From assembly GCA_009837885.1 (NCBI GenBank), contig VXSP01000012.1, positions 62,001-126,000 on the forward strand: a stretch of DNA of 64,000 bases, in the 5' to 3' direction. Numbering within the stretch: position 1 is the first letter of the stretch; each line of letters starts with the position of its first letter. The notes under the pieces are model-generated. The model made no database searches and was not told the origin of the DNA. It saw only the letters and a program-made list of their open reading frames with translations. This document shows, piece after piece, positions 26,897 through 34,935 of the stretch. The DNA is from Holophagales bacterium (GTDB taxonomy: Bacteria > Acidobacteriota > Thermoanaerobaculia > Multivoradales > Multivoraceae). Made by a program: the position numbers and the translations under genes.

Positions 26897-27811
26897 ATGG
26901 GTCCCGTTCTCTTCATCTGCCTTCTGTTTGCCGTCACGACTGCAACACATGTGCAGCCAGCGGCGGCACAGAACAACTCCTCCAGGATCGCCTTCGTATC
27001 CAATCAGGACGGCAACCCGGAGATCTACGTCATGAACGAAGGTGGCTCCGACCTGACGCGGCTGACCAACAATCCGGGCTTCGATGGTGCCCCGACGTGG
27101 TCGCCCGACGGCACCCGGATCGCATTCGCATCATCTCGCAACGACAACGCCGACATCTACATCATGAACGCCGACGGCTCCAACGTCGTCCGTCTCACCA
27201 GCCACGCGGCCAACGACGGCGGCCCCTCCTGGTCGCCCGACGGCTCGATGATCGCCTTCGATTCGAATCGCAGCGGCAGCTCTCAGGTGTGGCGTACGAA
27301 CGTCGACGCCGGAAACTGGGGATACAACCTCACGCAGCTCACCGAAGACCATCCTCTGGGGCGCGTAAACAACTTCGTCGCCTGGTCGCCCGACGGTTTG
27401 TGGATCGCCTTCGAAGCCGACCGTGACCGCGACGACCCGGAGATCTATCTGGCCAACGCCGTCGATGGCACCAACCAGCAGCGATTGACGTTCACTCGTG
27501 CTCTTGACGAGGTCCCGAGTTGGACACCCGACGGCAGGCAGATCGTCTACTCCACCGATCGCGACGGGGCACCGCAGAACGGCAACTATGAGATCTACAT
27601 CATGAACGTCGATGGCTCCGACAAGCGCCGTCTGACCACCGCCCCAGGTGCCGACTCCAACCCTTCGGTGTCGCCCGACGGCACCCGGATCGCCTTCGAT
27701 TCTTCGCGCGGCGGAGGGAGGGAGATCTATGTCATGAACCTGGATGGCTCCAATCCGATTCGACTGACGGGCACAGGATCCAACAGCAACCCCGCCTGGT
27801 CACCGTTCTAG
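26897..27811 (+). CDS. Exported PD40/TolB-like beta-propeller protein
   Basis: 304 residues: signal peptide (FICLLFAVTTATHVQPAAAQ), then six or seven repeats of about 42 residues with the PD40 signature (WSPDGTRIAFASSR...IYIMNADGSNVVRLT). Repeats of this kind form a beta-propeller like the C-terminal domain of TolB. No catalytic domain or TolB N-terminal domain is present, so it is a stand-alone propeller of unknown partner. The ATG at 26897 is the first that gives a signal peptide. Codon use is slightly less GC-biased than in neighbouring genes. Confidence 0.85.
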   Translation: MGPVLFICLLFAVTTATHVQPAAAQNNSSRIAFVSNQDGNPEIYVMNEGGSDLTRLTNNPGFDGAPTWSPDGTRIAFASSRNDNADIYIMNADGSNVVRLTSHAANDGGPSWSPDGSMIAFDSNRSGSSQVWRTNVDAGNWGYNLTQLTEDHPLGRVNNFVAWSPDGLWIAFEADRDRDDPEIYLANAVDGTNQQRLTFTRALDEVPSWTPDGRQIVYSTDRDGAPQNGNYEIYIMNVDGSDKRRLTTAPGADSNPSVSPDGTRIAFDSSRGGGREIYVMNLDGSNPIRLTGTGSNSNPAWSPF

Positions 27812-27824
27812 GCGGGCTCCGGGC

Positions 27825-27830
27825 TAGAGT
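27825..27830 (+). promoter_or_regulatory. -10 element upstream of the selenoprotein gene
   Basis: TAGAGT ends seven bases before an in-frame ATG at 27838, so a leaderless start 15 codons upstream of the chosen ATG (27883) is possible. Otherwise this gives a 45-base leader starting in the 27836-27855 hairpin. Confidence 0.45.
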
Positions 27831-27835
27831 AAGAC

Positions 27836-27855
27836 GGATGCCGCTTCCGGCATCC
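27836..27855 (+). promoter_or_regulatory. Hairpin in the selenoprotein leader
   Basis: GGATGCC (27836-27842) pairs exactly with GGCATCC (27849-27855) across a six-base loop. It has no T-run, so it is not a typical terminator of the upstream propeller gene. It could shape the 5' leader or hide the ATG at 27838. Confidence 0.4.
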
Positions 27856-27882
27856 GAATCAGAGAGAGGGAGCGTTCGACCC

Positions 27883-29097
27883 ATGAAGAGAGGCCGACTT
27901 GCCTTGCTCGCCCTTGTCACGATGTTCCTGGCCGTTCCGGCGTTTTCCCAGGACGGCGCCGAGAAGGAGAACGAGAGAGTGAAGGGCGCTCACGAGAATC
28001 AGCCGGCCGACGCGCGGCAGGACGATCTCGGGATCACGGTGCCGCCCATACCGACGAGCCACCCCGGCCGCCGCTACCCGGCGGAGCACGACTTCCCGAC
28101 CGGCCCGGCCATCGGCGAGCGCCTGCCGGAGTTCTCGCTGCCGAACCAGGACGGCGAGCTGATCGACTTTCACGCGGACCGGGGCGACTCGAAGGCGGTT
28201 GTCGTCTTCTATCGCTCCGCCGTGTGGTGACCGTACTGCCGCACGCAGCTGGTCGAGCTGCAAGACAACCTGGAACTCTTCGGAGCCGAGGACATCAAGG
28301 TCTACGGCATCAGCTACGACGCGAAGGAGCACCTGAAGGCCTTTGCCGAGGATCGGGGCGTCACCTACGACCTGCTCTCGGACCACGACTCGGCCGTCAT
28401 CAAGCGCTTCGGCATCCTGAACACGACGATCGACCCCGACTCGGAGGCGATGCACCCGGTGACCCGGCAGGGCTTCTACGGGATTCCCTTCCCGGGCGTC
28501 TACGTCACTGACCGTGACGGCCGGGTGACGGAGAAGTTCTTCCACCGCCACTACGCGACACGCACTTCGGCCGGGACGATTCGCGACAGCGCGATCGGCC
28601 GCATCCTCGCCAGGCACGAGGTTCCGGCCGCCGAACTGGGAGACGAGCATGTCGAGGTCTCCGTCTTCCTCGCCGACGAGGCGCTCAAGTTCGAGTACAC
28701 GAGCACGCTCCACGTGCGGTTCGAGGTCGCCGACGGCTACCACATCTACGCGGACCCCCTGCCCGACGGCTTCATCGCCTCCACGGCGACCGTCGTGCCG
28801 ACCAGGGGCGTGAGAACCGGCGAGCCTGTCTACCCGGCGACCTCCGAACGCGAGTTCCGCGAGCTCGGCGTGACGCTCAACGTCTACGAGGAAGGCGCCA
28901 CCGACATCGCCATCCCGATCGCCCTGAACTCCGAGATTCTCGACTGGCCGCTTCCGAACAAGCCAACCGAGATCGAGATTCCGGTCGACGTCGTCTACCA
29001 GGCCTGCAGCGAGACGGTCTGCTACGTGCCGAAGGAAGAGACGGTCGTGCTCAAGGCGCCGATCGAACCGCTGGTGATGCCGGGTCGTCGCAGATAG
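27883..29097 (+). CDS. Selenocysteine-containing redoxin with DsbD-N-like C-terminal domain
   Basis: A 404-residue protein if the in-frame UGA at 28228-28230 is read as selenocysteine (U116). Residues 1-22 are a signal peptide. Residues about 75-235 are an AhpC/TSA-type thioredoxin fold (LPEFSLPNQDGELIDF, VVVFYRSAVW-U-PYC, GIPFPGVYVTDRDGRV). The UGA replaces the first Cys of the WCPYC motif usual in these redoxins, giving UxxC with C119. Residues about 250-395 resemble the DsbD N-terminal domain, with C375 and C380 in YQACSETVCYVP. The frame is open on both sides of the UGA, and a SECIS-like hairpin follows it. The role is probably thiol or peroxide redox chemistry in the periplasm. The selABCD genes are not in the window. 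The chosen ATG has a GAGGGAG upstream. Confidence 0.85.
28231..28261 (+). promoter_or_regulatory. Bacterial SECIS-like hairpin
   Basis: GCAGCT (28245-28250) and AGCTGC (28256-28261) form a perfect stem around the loop GGTCG. The loop starts 20 bases after the UGA. The E. coli fdhF SECIS has a GGUC apical loop at nearly the same distance. This placement inside the coding region just after UGA is what SelB-dependent decoding needs in bacteria. Confidence 0.8.
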
Positions 29098-29142
29098 CCG
29101 CCGCTCAACTACCACCTCCGACTCGACGCCGGGGCAGTCAAG

Positions 29143-29832
29143 ATGAGCCTGATCCTCTACGGAGCCCCCCTCTCCCCCTTCGTTCGAAAGGCGGATGTCC
29201 TCCTGCGCGAGAAGGGGGCGCCCTTCGAGCTCGAGAGCGTCAACATCATGCCGATGCCCGACTGGTTCAAGGAGATCAGTCCGGCGCGCCGGATTCCGGT
29301 GTTGCGCGATACGGAGGTGGGCGAGGAAGGCCCGGCCGGCACGATCCCCGATTCATCCGCGATCTGCGCCTACATCGAGCAGAAGTTCCCGGAGCCCGCG
29401 TTCTATCCGGCGGATCCTTACGAACGCGGGCGCGCGGTCTGGCTGGAGGAGTACTGCGACACCGAGCTGGCGATGGCGATCGGCCTCGGGATCTTCCGCC
29501 CGATCCAGTTCAAGCGCTTCATGGGCGAGGAGCCCGATGTGGACACGGCCAGGAAGACGTATGAGGAACGGCTTCCGCGGCGCCTGGACTATCTCGACGG
29601 CGAGGTCGGTGACGGACCGTTCCTGGTTGGAGACGCGCTCACCATCGCGGATATCTCGCTCGCGTGTCAGATCGCTCAGTTCGAGTTCGTCGCCGGGCCG
29701 CTCGACTCGTCGCGCTGGCCCGGAGTGGCCGGCCTCGTCGAGCGCTTGACAGGGCGGGACAGCTTCCAGCCCTGCCTCACGATTTGCCGGAAGATCGTGA
29801 AGCAGGAGCCCGTCGATCTGAGCGCGGCTTGA
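29143..29832 (+). CDS. Glutathione S-transferase family protein
   Basis: 229 residues, cytosolic. The N-terminal thioredoxin-like domain begins LILYGAPLSPFVRKADVLLREKG with Ser in SPF as the likely catalytic residue, and has IPVLRD and PDSSAICAYIEQKF for glutathione binding. The C-terminal helical domain includes DYLDGEVGDGPFLVGDALTIADISLA, typical of GSTs. It lies upstream of homogentisate dioxygenase, so maleylacetoacetate isomerase is conceivable, but it does not show the usual N-terminal signature of that enzyme and I leave it as a general GST. Confidence 0.88.
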   Translation: MSLILYGAPLSPFVRKADVLLREKGAPFELESVNIMPMPDWFKEISPARRIPVLRDTEVGEEGPAGTIPDSSAICAYIEQKFPEPAFYPADPYERGRAVWLEEYCDTELAMAIGLGIFRPIQFKRFMGEEPDVDTARKTYEERLPRRLDYLDGEVGDGPFLVGDALTIADISLACQIAQFEFVAGPLDSSRWPGVAGLVERLTGRDSFQPCLTICRKIVKQEPVDLSAA

Positions 29833-29844
29833 TTGGCGAGTAGC

Positions 29845-29889
29845 TAGAATCCCTGTAGCCGAAGTACGGCGAGAGGGAGCGCTCGACCC
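29845..29889 (+). promoter_or_regulatory. hmgA promoter and leader, shared with the selenoprotein gene
   Basis: TAGAAT (29845-29850) is a candidate -10. The 19 bases before the ATG (29871-29889, GAGAGGGAGCGCTCGACCC) match the 19 bases before the selenoprotein ATG (27864-27882) at 18 positions. The shared stretch contains the GAGGGAG ribosome binding site. Confidence 0.5.
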
Positions 29890-31233
29890 ATGACGGGACG
29901 CCGGATCGTCCAGGCCGAAACCCCCTGCGGGACGACACCGGGCTACATGCCCGGGTTCGGCAACGACTTCGAGACCGAAGCGCTGCCGGGCGCGCTGCCG
30001 CAGGGCCAGAACAGCCCGCAGCGCTGCGCGTACGGCCTGTATGCCGAGCAGCTCTCGGGGACGCCGTTCACGGCGCCCCAGGGCGAGAACGAGCGGACCT
30101 GGTGCTACCGGATCCGCCCCTCGGTCAGGCACACGTCGCGCTTTCGGAGCATCGACATGCCGTACTGGCGTTCGGCGCCCCACATCGTCGACGATGTCGT
30201 CTCGCTCGGCCAGTACCGCTGGGATCCGGTGCCCCACACGACCGAGGCGCTGACCTTCCTGACCGGCATGCGCACGATGACGACCGCCGGCGACGTGAAC
30301 ACCCAGGTCGGGATGGCCGCCCACGTCTATCTCGCCACCGAGAGCATGGTCGACGAGTACTTCTACTCGGCCGACTCGGAGATGCTGGTCGTGCCCCAGG
30401 AGGGACGGCTTGTCTTCTGGACGGAACTCGGCCGGATCGACCTCGAGCCGCGCGAGATCGCGATCCTGCCGCGCGGCATGGTCTTTCGCGTCGAGGTCGC
30501 CGACGGCCCGGCCCGGGGCTTCGTGTGCGAGAACTACGGCGCGAAGTTCAACCTGCCCAATCGGGGACCGATCGGCGCCAACTGCCTCGCCAACCCCCGC
30601 GACTTCAGGACGCCCGTCGCGGCGTTCGAGGACCGCGAGGTCCCGTCACGGCTGGTGGTCAAGTGGTGCGGCCGGTTTCACGCGTCGGACATCGGGCAGT
30701 CGCCGCTCGACATCGTCGCCTGGCACGGCAACTACGCGCCTGCGAAGTACGACCTGGAGGCCTTCGCGCCGGTCGGCGCGATCCTCTTCGACCACCCCGA
30801 TCCGTCGATCTTCACGGTCCTGACCGCGCCGTCGGGCGTGCCCGGCACCGCCAACATCGACTTCGTGCTCTTCCGCGATCGCTGGAGCGTGGCGGAGCAC
30901 ACCTTCCGGCCGCCCTGGTACCACAAGAACATCATGTCGGAGCTGATGGGCAACATCTACGGCATCTACGACGCCAAGCCGGAGGGCTTCGTGCCGGGCG
31001 GCCTGTCGCTGCACAACATGATGCTGCCCCACGGCCCCGACGCCGACGCCTTCGAGGCCGCGACGTCCGCCGAACTCGCGCCGAAGAAGCTCGAGAACAC
31101 GATGAGCTTCATGTTCGAGACCCGCTTCCCGCAGCACCTGACCGAGTTCGCCGCCCGGGAGGCGCCGCTCCAGGACGACTACACGGACTGCTGGACCGGG
31201 CTCGAGAAGCGCTTCGACCCGGACAACGGCTGA
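29890..31233 (+). CDS. hmgA: Homogentisate 1,2-dioxygenase
   Basis: 447 residues, the normal family length. It opens the ring of homogentisate to maleylacetoacetate in tyrosine/phenylalanine degradation, using Fe(II). Hallmarks are [20 protein letters not shown] at the N-terminus, [31 protein letters not shown] (His and Glu iron ligands) and [11 protein letters not shown] (His ligand). It is cytosolic. The MBL-fold gene overlaps its stop by one base (TGATG), starting an operon hmgA-MBL-FAD monooxygenase-DUF2783. 4-hydroxyphenylpyruvate dioxygenase and fumarylacetoacetase are not in the window. Confidence 0.96.
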   Translation: MTGRRIVQAETPCGTTPGYMPGFGNDFETEALPGALPQGQNSPQRCAYGLYAEQLSGTPFTAPQGENERTWCYRIRPSVRHTSRFRSIDMPYWRSAPHIVDDVVSLGQYRWDPVPHTTEALTFLTGMRTMTTAGDVNTQVGMAAHVYLATESMVDEYFYSADSEMLVVPQEGRLVFWTELGRIDLEPREIAILPRGMVFRVEVADGPARGFVCENYGAKFNLPNRGPIGANCLANPRDFRTPVAAFEDREVPSRLVVKWCGRFHASDIGQSPLDIVAWHGNYAPAKYDLEAFAPVGAILFDHPDPSIFTVLTAPSGVPGTANIDFVLFRDRWSVAEHTFRPPWYHKNIMSELMGNIYGIYDAKPEGFVPGGLSLHNMMLPHGPDADAFEAATSAELAPKKLENTMSFMFETRFPQHLTEFAAREAPLQDDYTDCWTGLEKRFDPDNG

Positions 31234-32183
31234 TGGCAAGGGCGTTCGCGTCGGCGGGGGATCTCGCCGAGAAGCAGATCAGCTTCACCGAGGTCGGCGA
31301 GGGGCTGTGGGCCTTCACCGCGGAGGGCGACCCCAACTCCGGGGTGATCATCGGCGACGACTGTGTCATGGTGGTCGAGGCGCAGGCGACGCCGCTGCTC
31401 GCGAACAAGGTGATCGAGAAGGTGCGCTCCGTGACCGACAAGCCGATCACGCACCTGGTCCTCACCCACTACCACGCGGTGCGGGTGCTCGGGGCGTCGG
31501 CCTTCGACGCGCAGCAGGTCATCATGTCCGAGACCGCCCGCTCGATGGTCGCGGAGCGCGGCCAGGAGGACTGGGACAGCGAGTTCCAGCGCATGCCGCG
31601 CCTGTTCGAGGGCCACGAGTCGATCCCGGGCCTGACCTGGCCGACCACCACCTTCTCGGGCCGGATGACGGTCTACCTCGGCAAACGCCGGGTCGACATC
31701 CTGCAGGTGGGCCGCGCCCACACCGCCGGCGACGCCGTCATCCGGGTGCCGGACGAGCAGGTGCTGTTCACCGGCGACATCGTCGAGTACCACTCGGCCT
31801 GCTACTGCGGCGACGGGCACTTCCTCGACTGGGGCGGGACGCTCGACCGGATCGCCTCCTTCCGGCCGAGTGCGATCGCGCCCGGCCGGGGCGACGCGCT
31901 GGTGGGAGAACAGATGGTCGCGGAAGCCATCGAGAGCACGCGCGACTTCGTCGACTCGACGTACCAGCCGACGGCGCGCGTCGCGGCCCGGGGCGGGACG
32001 CTCAAGGAGGCCTTCGAGGCCACCCGGGCGGCGTGCGATCCGAAGTTCTCCGACTACGCGATCTACGAGCACTGCCTGCCCTTCAACGTCGCGCGGGCGT
32101 ACGACGAGGCGCGGGGGATCGACACGCCGCGCATCTGGACCGCGCAGCGCGACCTCGAGATGTGGGCGGCACTGCAGGATTGA
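31233..32183 (+). CDS. MBL-fold hydrolase-like protein with an incomplete metal motif
   Basis: 316 residues of the metallo-beta-lactamase fold. The canonical HxHxDH is here HYHAVR (LVLTHYHAVRVLGASAF), so the second-site Asp and His are missing. Later segments are VGRAHTAGDAVIRVPDEQVLFTGDIVEYH, with a His and an Asp in place. It may bind one metal or act differently from classical MBL hydrolases. It lies between hmgA and an FAD monooxygenase with overlapping stops and starts, so it should take part in the same aromatic pathway, perhaps on a ring-cleavage or thioester intermediate. The role is inferred from context only. Confidence 0.85.
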   Translation: MARAFASAGDLAEKQISFTEVGEGLWAFTAEGDPNSGVIIGDDCVMVVEAQATPLLANKVIEKVRSVTDKPITHLVLTHYHAVRVLGASAFDAQQVIMSETARSMVAERGQEDWDSEFQRMPRLFEGHESIPGLTWPTTTFSGRMTVYLGKRRVDILQVGRAHTAGDAVIRVPDEQVLFTGDIVEYHSACYCGDGHFLDWGGTLDRIASFRPSAIAPGRGDALVGEQMVAEAIESTRDFVDSTYQPTARVAARGGTLKEAFEATRAACDPKFSDYAIYEHCLPFNVARAYDEARGIDTPRIWTAQRDLEMWAALQD

Positions 32184-33781
32184 GGATCTTCGAGACTCCG
32201 CTCTATCCCTACGAGCGGAGCCCCGACCAGGACGCCGCCGCGCCGGCCCGTCACCCGGTGGTCGTGGTCGGGGCGGGTCCGGCCGGTCTGGCGGCCGCCG
32301 TCGACCTGGCGCGGCGCGACATCCCCGTGGTGCTGCTCGACGAGAACGACCGGGTCAGCTACGGCTCGCGCGCCATCTGTTTCGCCAAGAGGGCGCTGGA
32401 GATCCTCGACCGCCTCGGCTGCGGCGACGAGATCACAGGCGACGGGGTGACGTGGAGCCGCGGCAGGGTCTTCTTCCGCGACCGCCGCATCTACGAGTTC
32501 GATCTCCTGGCGGAGGAAGGGCACCGGCGGCCCGCATTCATCAACCTGCAGCAGTACCGCCTCGAGGAGCTCCTGGTGAGGCGCCTCCGTGACCTCCAGT
32601 CGGAGGGCCGTCCCGTCGAGCTGCGGGGCGGCAGCCGGGTGACGAAGGTCGAACCCGCCGCTGACAGCGTGCTCCTGACCGTCGAGACCCCGGAAGGTCC
32701 GTACCGGCTGGAGGCCGAGTGGGTCGTGGCGTGCGACGGGGCCGGCTCGACGGTGCGACGTGAACTGGGACTCGAGTTCGTGGGCCAGGTGTTCGAGGAC
32801 AACTTCCTCATTGCCGACGTCACAATGAAGGCCGACTTTCCGACCGAGCGCTGGTTCTGGTTTGATCCGCCGTTCAACCGGGGCCAGTCGGCGCTGCTCC
32901 ACAAGCAGCCGGAGGGTCTGTGGCGGATCGACCTGCAGCTCGGGCCGGACGTCGACAGGGAGGAGGAGCAGCGCCCCGAGAACGTCGTTCCGCGGTTGCG
33001 CCAGATGCTGGGCGACGACGTCGAGTTCGAGCTCGAGTGGATCTCGGTCTACACCTTCCAGTGCGCGCGGATCGACCGCTTCCGCCACGGCCGCGTGCTC
33101 TTCGCCGGCGACGCGGCCCACCAGGTTTCGCCGTTCGGCGCACGCGGAGCCAACAGCGGCATCCAGGACGTCGACAACCTGGTGTGGAAGCTCGAGCGCG
33201 TCCTCCGCGGCCGTTCGCCGGATTCGCTCCTCGACAGCTACGACGCCGAGCGCGTACCGGCAGCCGACGAGAACATCCTGAACTCGACGCGCTCGACTGA
33301 CTTCATCAGTCCGAAGTCGGAGACCAGCCGACTGTTCCGGGACGCGGTCCTGAACCTCGCGGAGACGCAGCCCATGGCGCGGCCCCTGGTGAATTCGGGA
33401 CGGCTGTCGTTGCCCCACGTGGTTCTCGACTCGCCCCTCCAGAGCCCGGACGCGGATGGCCTGCCCGGGCGGACGCGGCCCGGCTCGCCTGCCGTCGACG
33501 CACCGGTCGACGACGGCTGGCTGCTGGCGCGGCTGGGCGACCGCTTCCAGCTTCTGGCCGTGGGCATCGACGTTCCGGACGACGAGCCGGGCCTGGAAGT
33601 CGTCGGCCTGCCGGCCAGACGGCACCCGCTGCTCGACGAGAGGTATCTCGGCGGTGCACCCGGCGCCCTGTATCTTCTCCGTCCCGACCAGCACGTCGCC
33701 GCGCGCTTCACCGACTACGACCCCGAGCGGATCGCCGCCGCCCTTCGGCGCGCGAGCGCTCAGGAGACCGACGATTCATGA
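32180..33781 (+). CDS. FAD-dependent aromatic monooxygenase
   Basis: About 533 residues, class A flavoprotein hydroxylase. Motifs are the Rossmann VVVGAGPAGLAAAVDLARR, the DG segment VVACDGAGSTVRRELG and the FAD/ribityl site VLFAGDAAHQVSPFGARGANSGIQD, with a thioredoxin-like C-terminal domain as in phenol and 3-hydroxyphenylpropionate hydroxylases. It adds one oxygen to a phenolic ring with NAD(P)H. The start is TTG, overlapping the MBL stop as TTGA. The DUF2783 gene overlaps its end as ATGA. The substrate is unknown; context suggests hydroxylation of an aromatic acid that feeds hmgA. Confidence 0.9.
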   Translation: MRIFETPLYPYERSPDQDAAAPARHPVVVVGAGPAGLAAAVDLARRDIPVVLLDENDRVSYGSRAICFAKRALEILDRLGCGDEITGDGVTWSRGRVFFRDRRIYEFDLLAEEGHRRPAFINLQQYRLEELLVRRLRDLQSEGRPVELRGGSRVTKVEPAADSVLLTVETPEGPYRLEAEWVVACDGAGSTVRRELGLEFVGQVFEDNFLIADVTMKADFPTERWFWFDPPFNRGQSALLHKQPEGLWRIDLQLGPDVDREEEQRPENVVPRLRQMLGDDVEFELEWISVYTFQCARIDRFRHGRVLFAGDAAHQVSPFGARGANSGIQDVDNLVWKLERVLRGRSPDSLLDSYDAERVPAADENILNSTRSTDFISPKSETSRLFRDAVLNLAETQPMARPLVNSGRLSLPHVVLDSPLQSPDADGLPGRTRPGSPAVDAPVDDGWLLARLGDRFQLLAVGIDVPDDEPGLEVVGLPARRHPLLDERYLGGAPGALYLLRPDQHVAARFTDYDPERIAAALRRASAQETDDS

Positions 33782-33975
33782 CCCGACTCCGGACCGAACC
33801 CAACATCCCGGACGGCGACGGCTTCTACGAAGAGCTCCTGGAGCTTCACCAGGGCCGCTCGAAGGAAGAGAGCGACTCGATCAACGCCCGCCTGATCCTG
33901 CTGCTCGCCAACCACATCGGCGATCGCGAGGTGCTGCGCGAGGCGATGAAGGCGGCGGCCGACACGGGCCTCTGA
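33778..33975 (+). CDS. DUF2783 small protein
   Basis: 65 residues, no signal peptide. The stretch DGFYEELLELHQGRSKEESD and LLLANHIGDREVL match the DUF2783 pattern I know from small proteins next to flavin monooxygenases of aromatic degradation. ATG overlaps the stop of the monooxygenase gene, so the two are made together. The biochemical role is unknown; a regulatory or subunit role for the hydroxylase is a guess. Confidence 0.85.
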   Translation: MTRLRTEPNIPDGDGFYEELLELHQGRSKEESDSINARLILLLANHIGDREVLREAMKAAADTGL

Positions 33976-33997
33976 GCGCGGCGGCCCGCACCGCCCG

Positions 33998-34927
33998 CTA
34001 GTCGCCCGCTTTCGCCTTGATCACCTCGGCGACGACGCCCGGAACGCTGATGTAGGGGTAGTGCTTCGACGGAATCCAGAGCAGGTCGAGATCGCCTCGC
34101 TGCGCCAGGACCATCGCGCTGGCGGCGAACCAGGCGTTCGTCTGCATCCCGGCCGTGACCGTGACGGGCGCACGGTTCAGCTCCTCCGCGGTGAAGACGC
34201 GGTTGCAGCAGGGCGTGTCCGGGTCCAGGTAGTGGTTGAACCAGGTCTCGACGTTGTTCGACCGCCGCTCGATGTAGTCCTCTCCCAGCCGCTTCACGGC
34301 CTTCGGATCGAGGACCATGGCGTCGTTCTCGGATTCGATGCCCGCCCGCTCTGCCTCCGCGAAGCCGCCGAACAGGGCCGCGCGCTGGCTGTTCACCTTG
34401 GGGAACCAGGTGGCGAAGGCCTCGTTGAAGGGCGTCGAAGGCACGTCGCTGACGACGGCCGGCTCGTGGACGATGGCGTGACGAACTAGCCCGGGGTGGT
34501 CCGCGACGAGGGCGAGCACCGCGACGCCGCCGGAGCTCGAGCCGTAGAACGTCGCCTCGTTGATCCCGAGGGACTCGACCAGCGCCGCCACCTGGTTGCC
34601 GAGGGTCGCTGCCGACATGCCGTCCCACGTCGGCGGCGGGCCGGAACGGGAGAAGCCCGGCATGTCGAACGTGATGACGGTGAAGTCGCTCGCCAGGGTG
34701 TCGGCGAGATACCGGTAGGCGCCGCAGTCTCCCTGTCCGGACGGGACCAGCACGACCGGCGGGCCGTCTCCGCTCTTCTCCACGTAGAAGTCGATGCCGG
34801 CGGCCTCGTGCCGGAAGCTCTCGATCGGCGGGGCATCCGACGAGTCGCTGCCCTGGGCGGTCAGCGGCGCGGCGAGGAGAAGGCCGGCTGTGAGGGCTGC
34901 CATGGCGATGGAAGTGAAGGTGGGCAT
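33998..34927 (-). CDS. Exported alpha/beta hydrolase
   Basis: 309 residues with a signal peptide (SIAMAALTAGLLLAAPLTAQ). The fold shows VVLVPSGQGDCGAYRYLADTL, TFDMPGFSRSG, the nucleophile S131 in YGSSSGG and a likely His in PSKHYPY. GGAG precedes the ATG. It is the last gene of a minus-strand operon after an FAD monooxygenase and an extradiol dioxygenase, where a meta-cleavage C-C hydrolase would be expected. Those enzymes are cytosolic, however, while this one appears exported, so another ester or lactone substrate is equally likely. Confidence 0.87.
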   Translation of the reverse strand: MPTFTSIAMAALTAGLLLAAPLTAQGSDSSDAPPIESFRHEAAGIDFYVEKSGDGPPVVLVPSGQGDCGAYRYLADTLASDFTVITFDMPGFSRSGPPPTWDGMSAATLGNQVAALVESLGINEATFYGSSSGGVAVLALVADHPGLVRHAIVHEPAVVSDVPSTPFNEAFATWFPKVNSQRAALFGGFAEAERAGIESENDAMVLDPKAVKRLGEDYIERRSNNVETWFNHYLDPDTPCCNRVFTAEELNRAPVTVTAGMQTNAWFAASAMVLAQRGDLDLLWIPSKHYPYISVPGVVAEVIKAKAGD

Positions 34928-34935
34928 GGGAGCTC

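Noticed and set aside
28228..28230. Nonsense mutation or sequencing error splitting a redoxin gene
   Set aside because: The TGA replaces precisely the redox-active Cys, both flanks stay in frame with good codon use, and a GGTC-loop hairpin follows at the right distance. Selenocysteine explains all of this better.
29143..29832. Maleylacetoacetate isomerase
   Set aside because: The GST is near hmgA but not in its operon, and the N-terminal signature of that isomerase is not seen. Left as a general GST.
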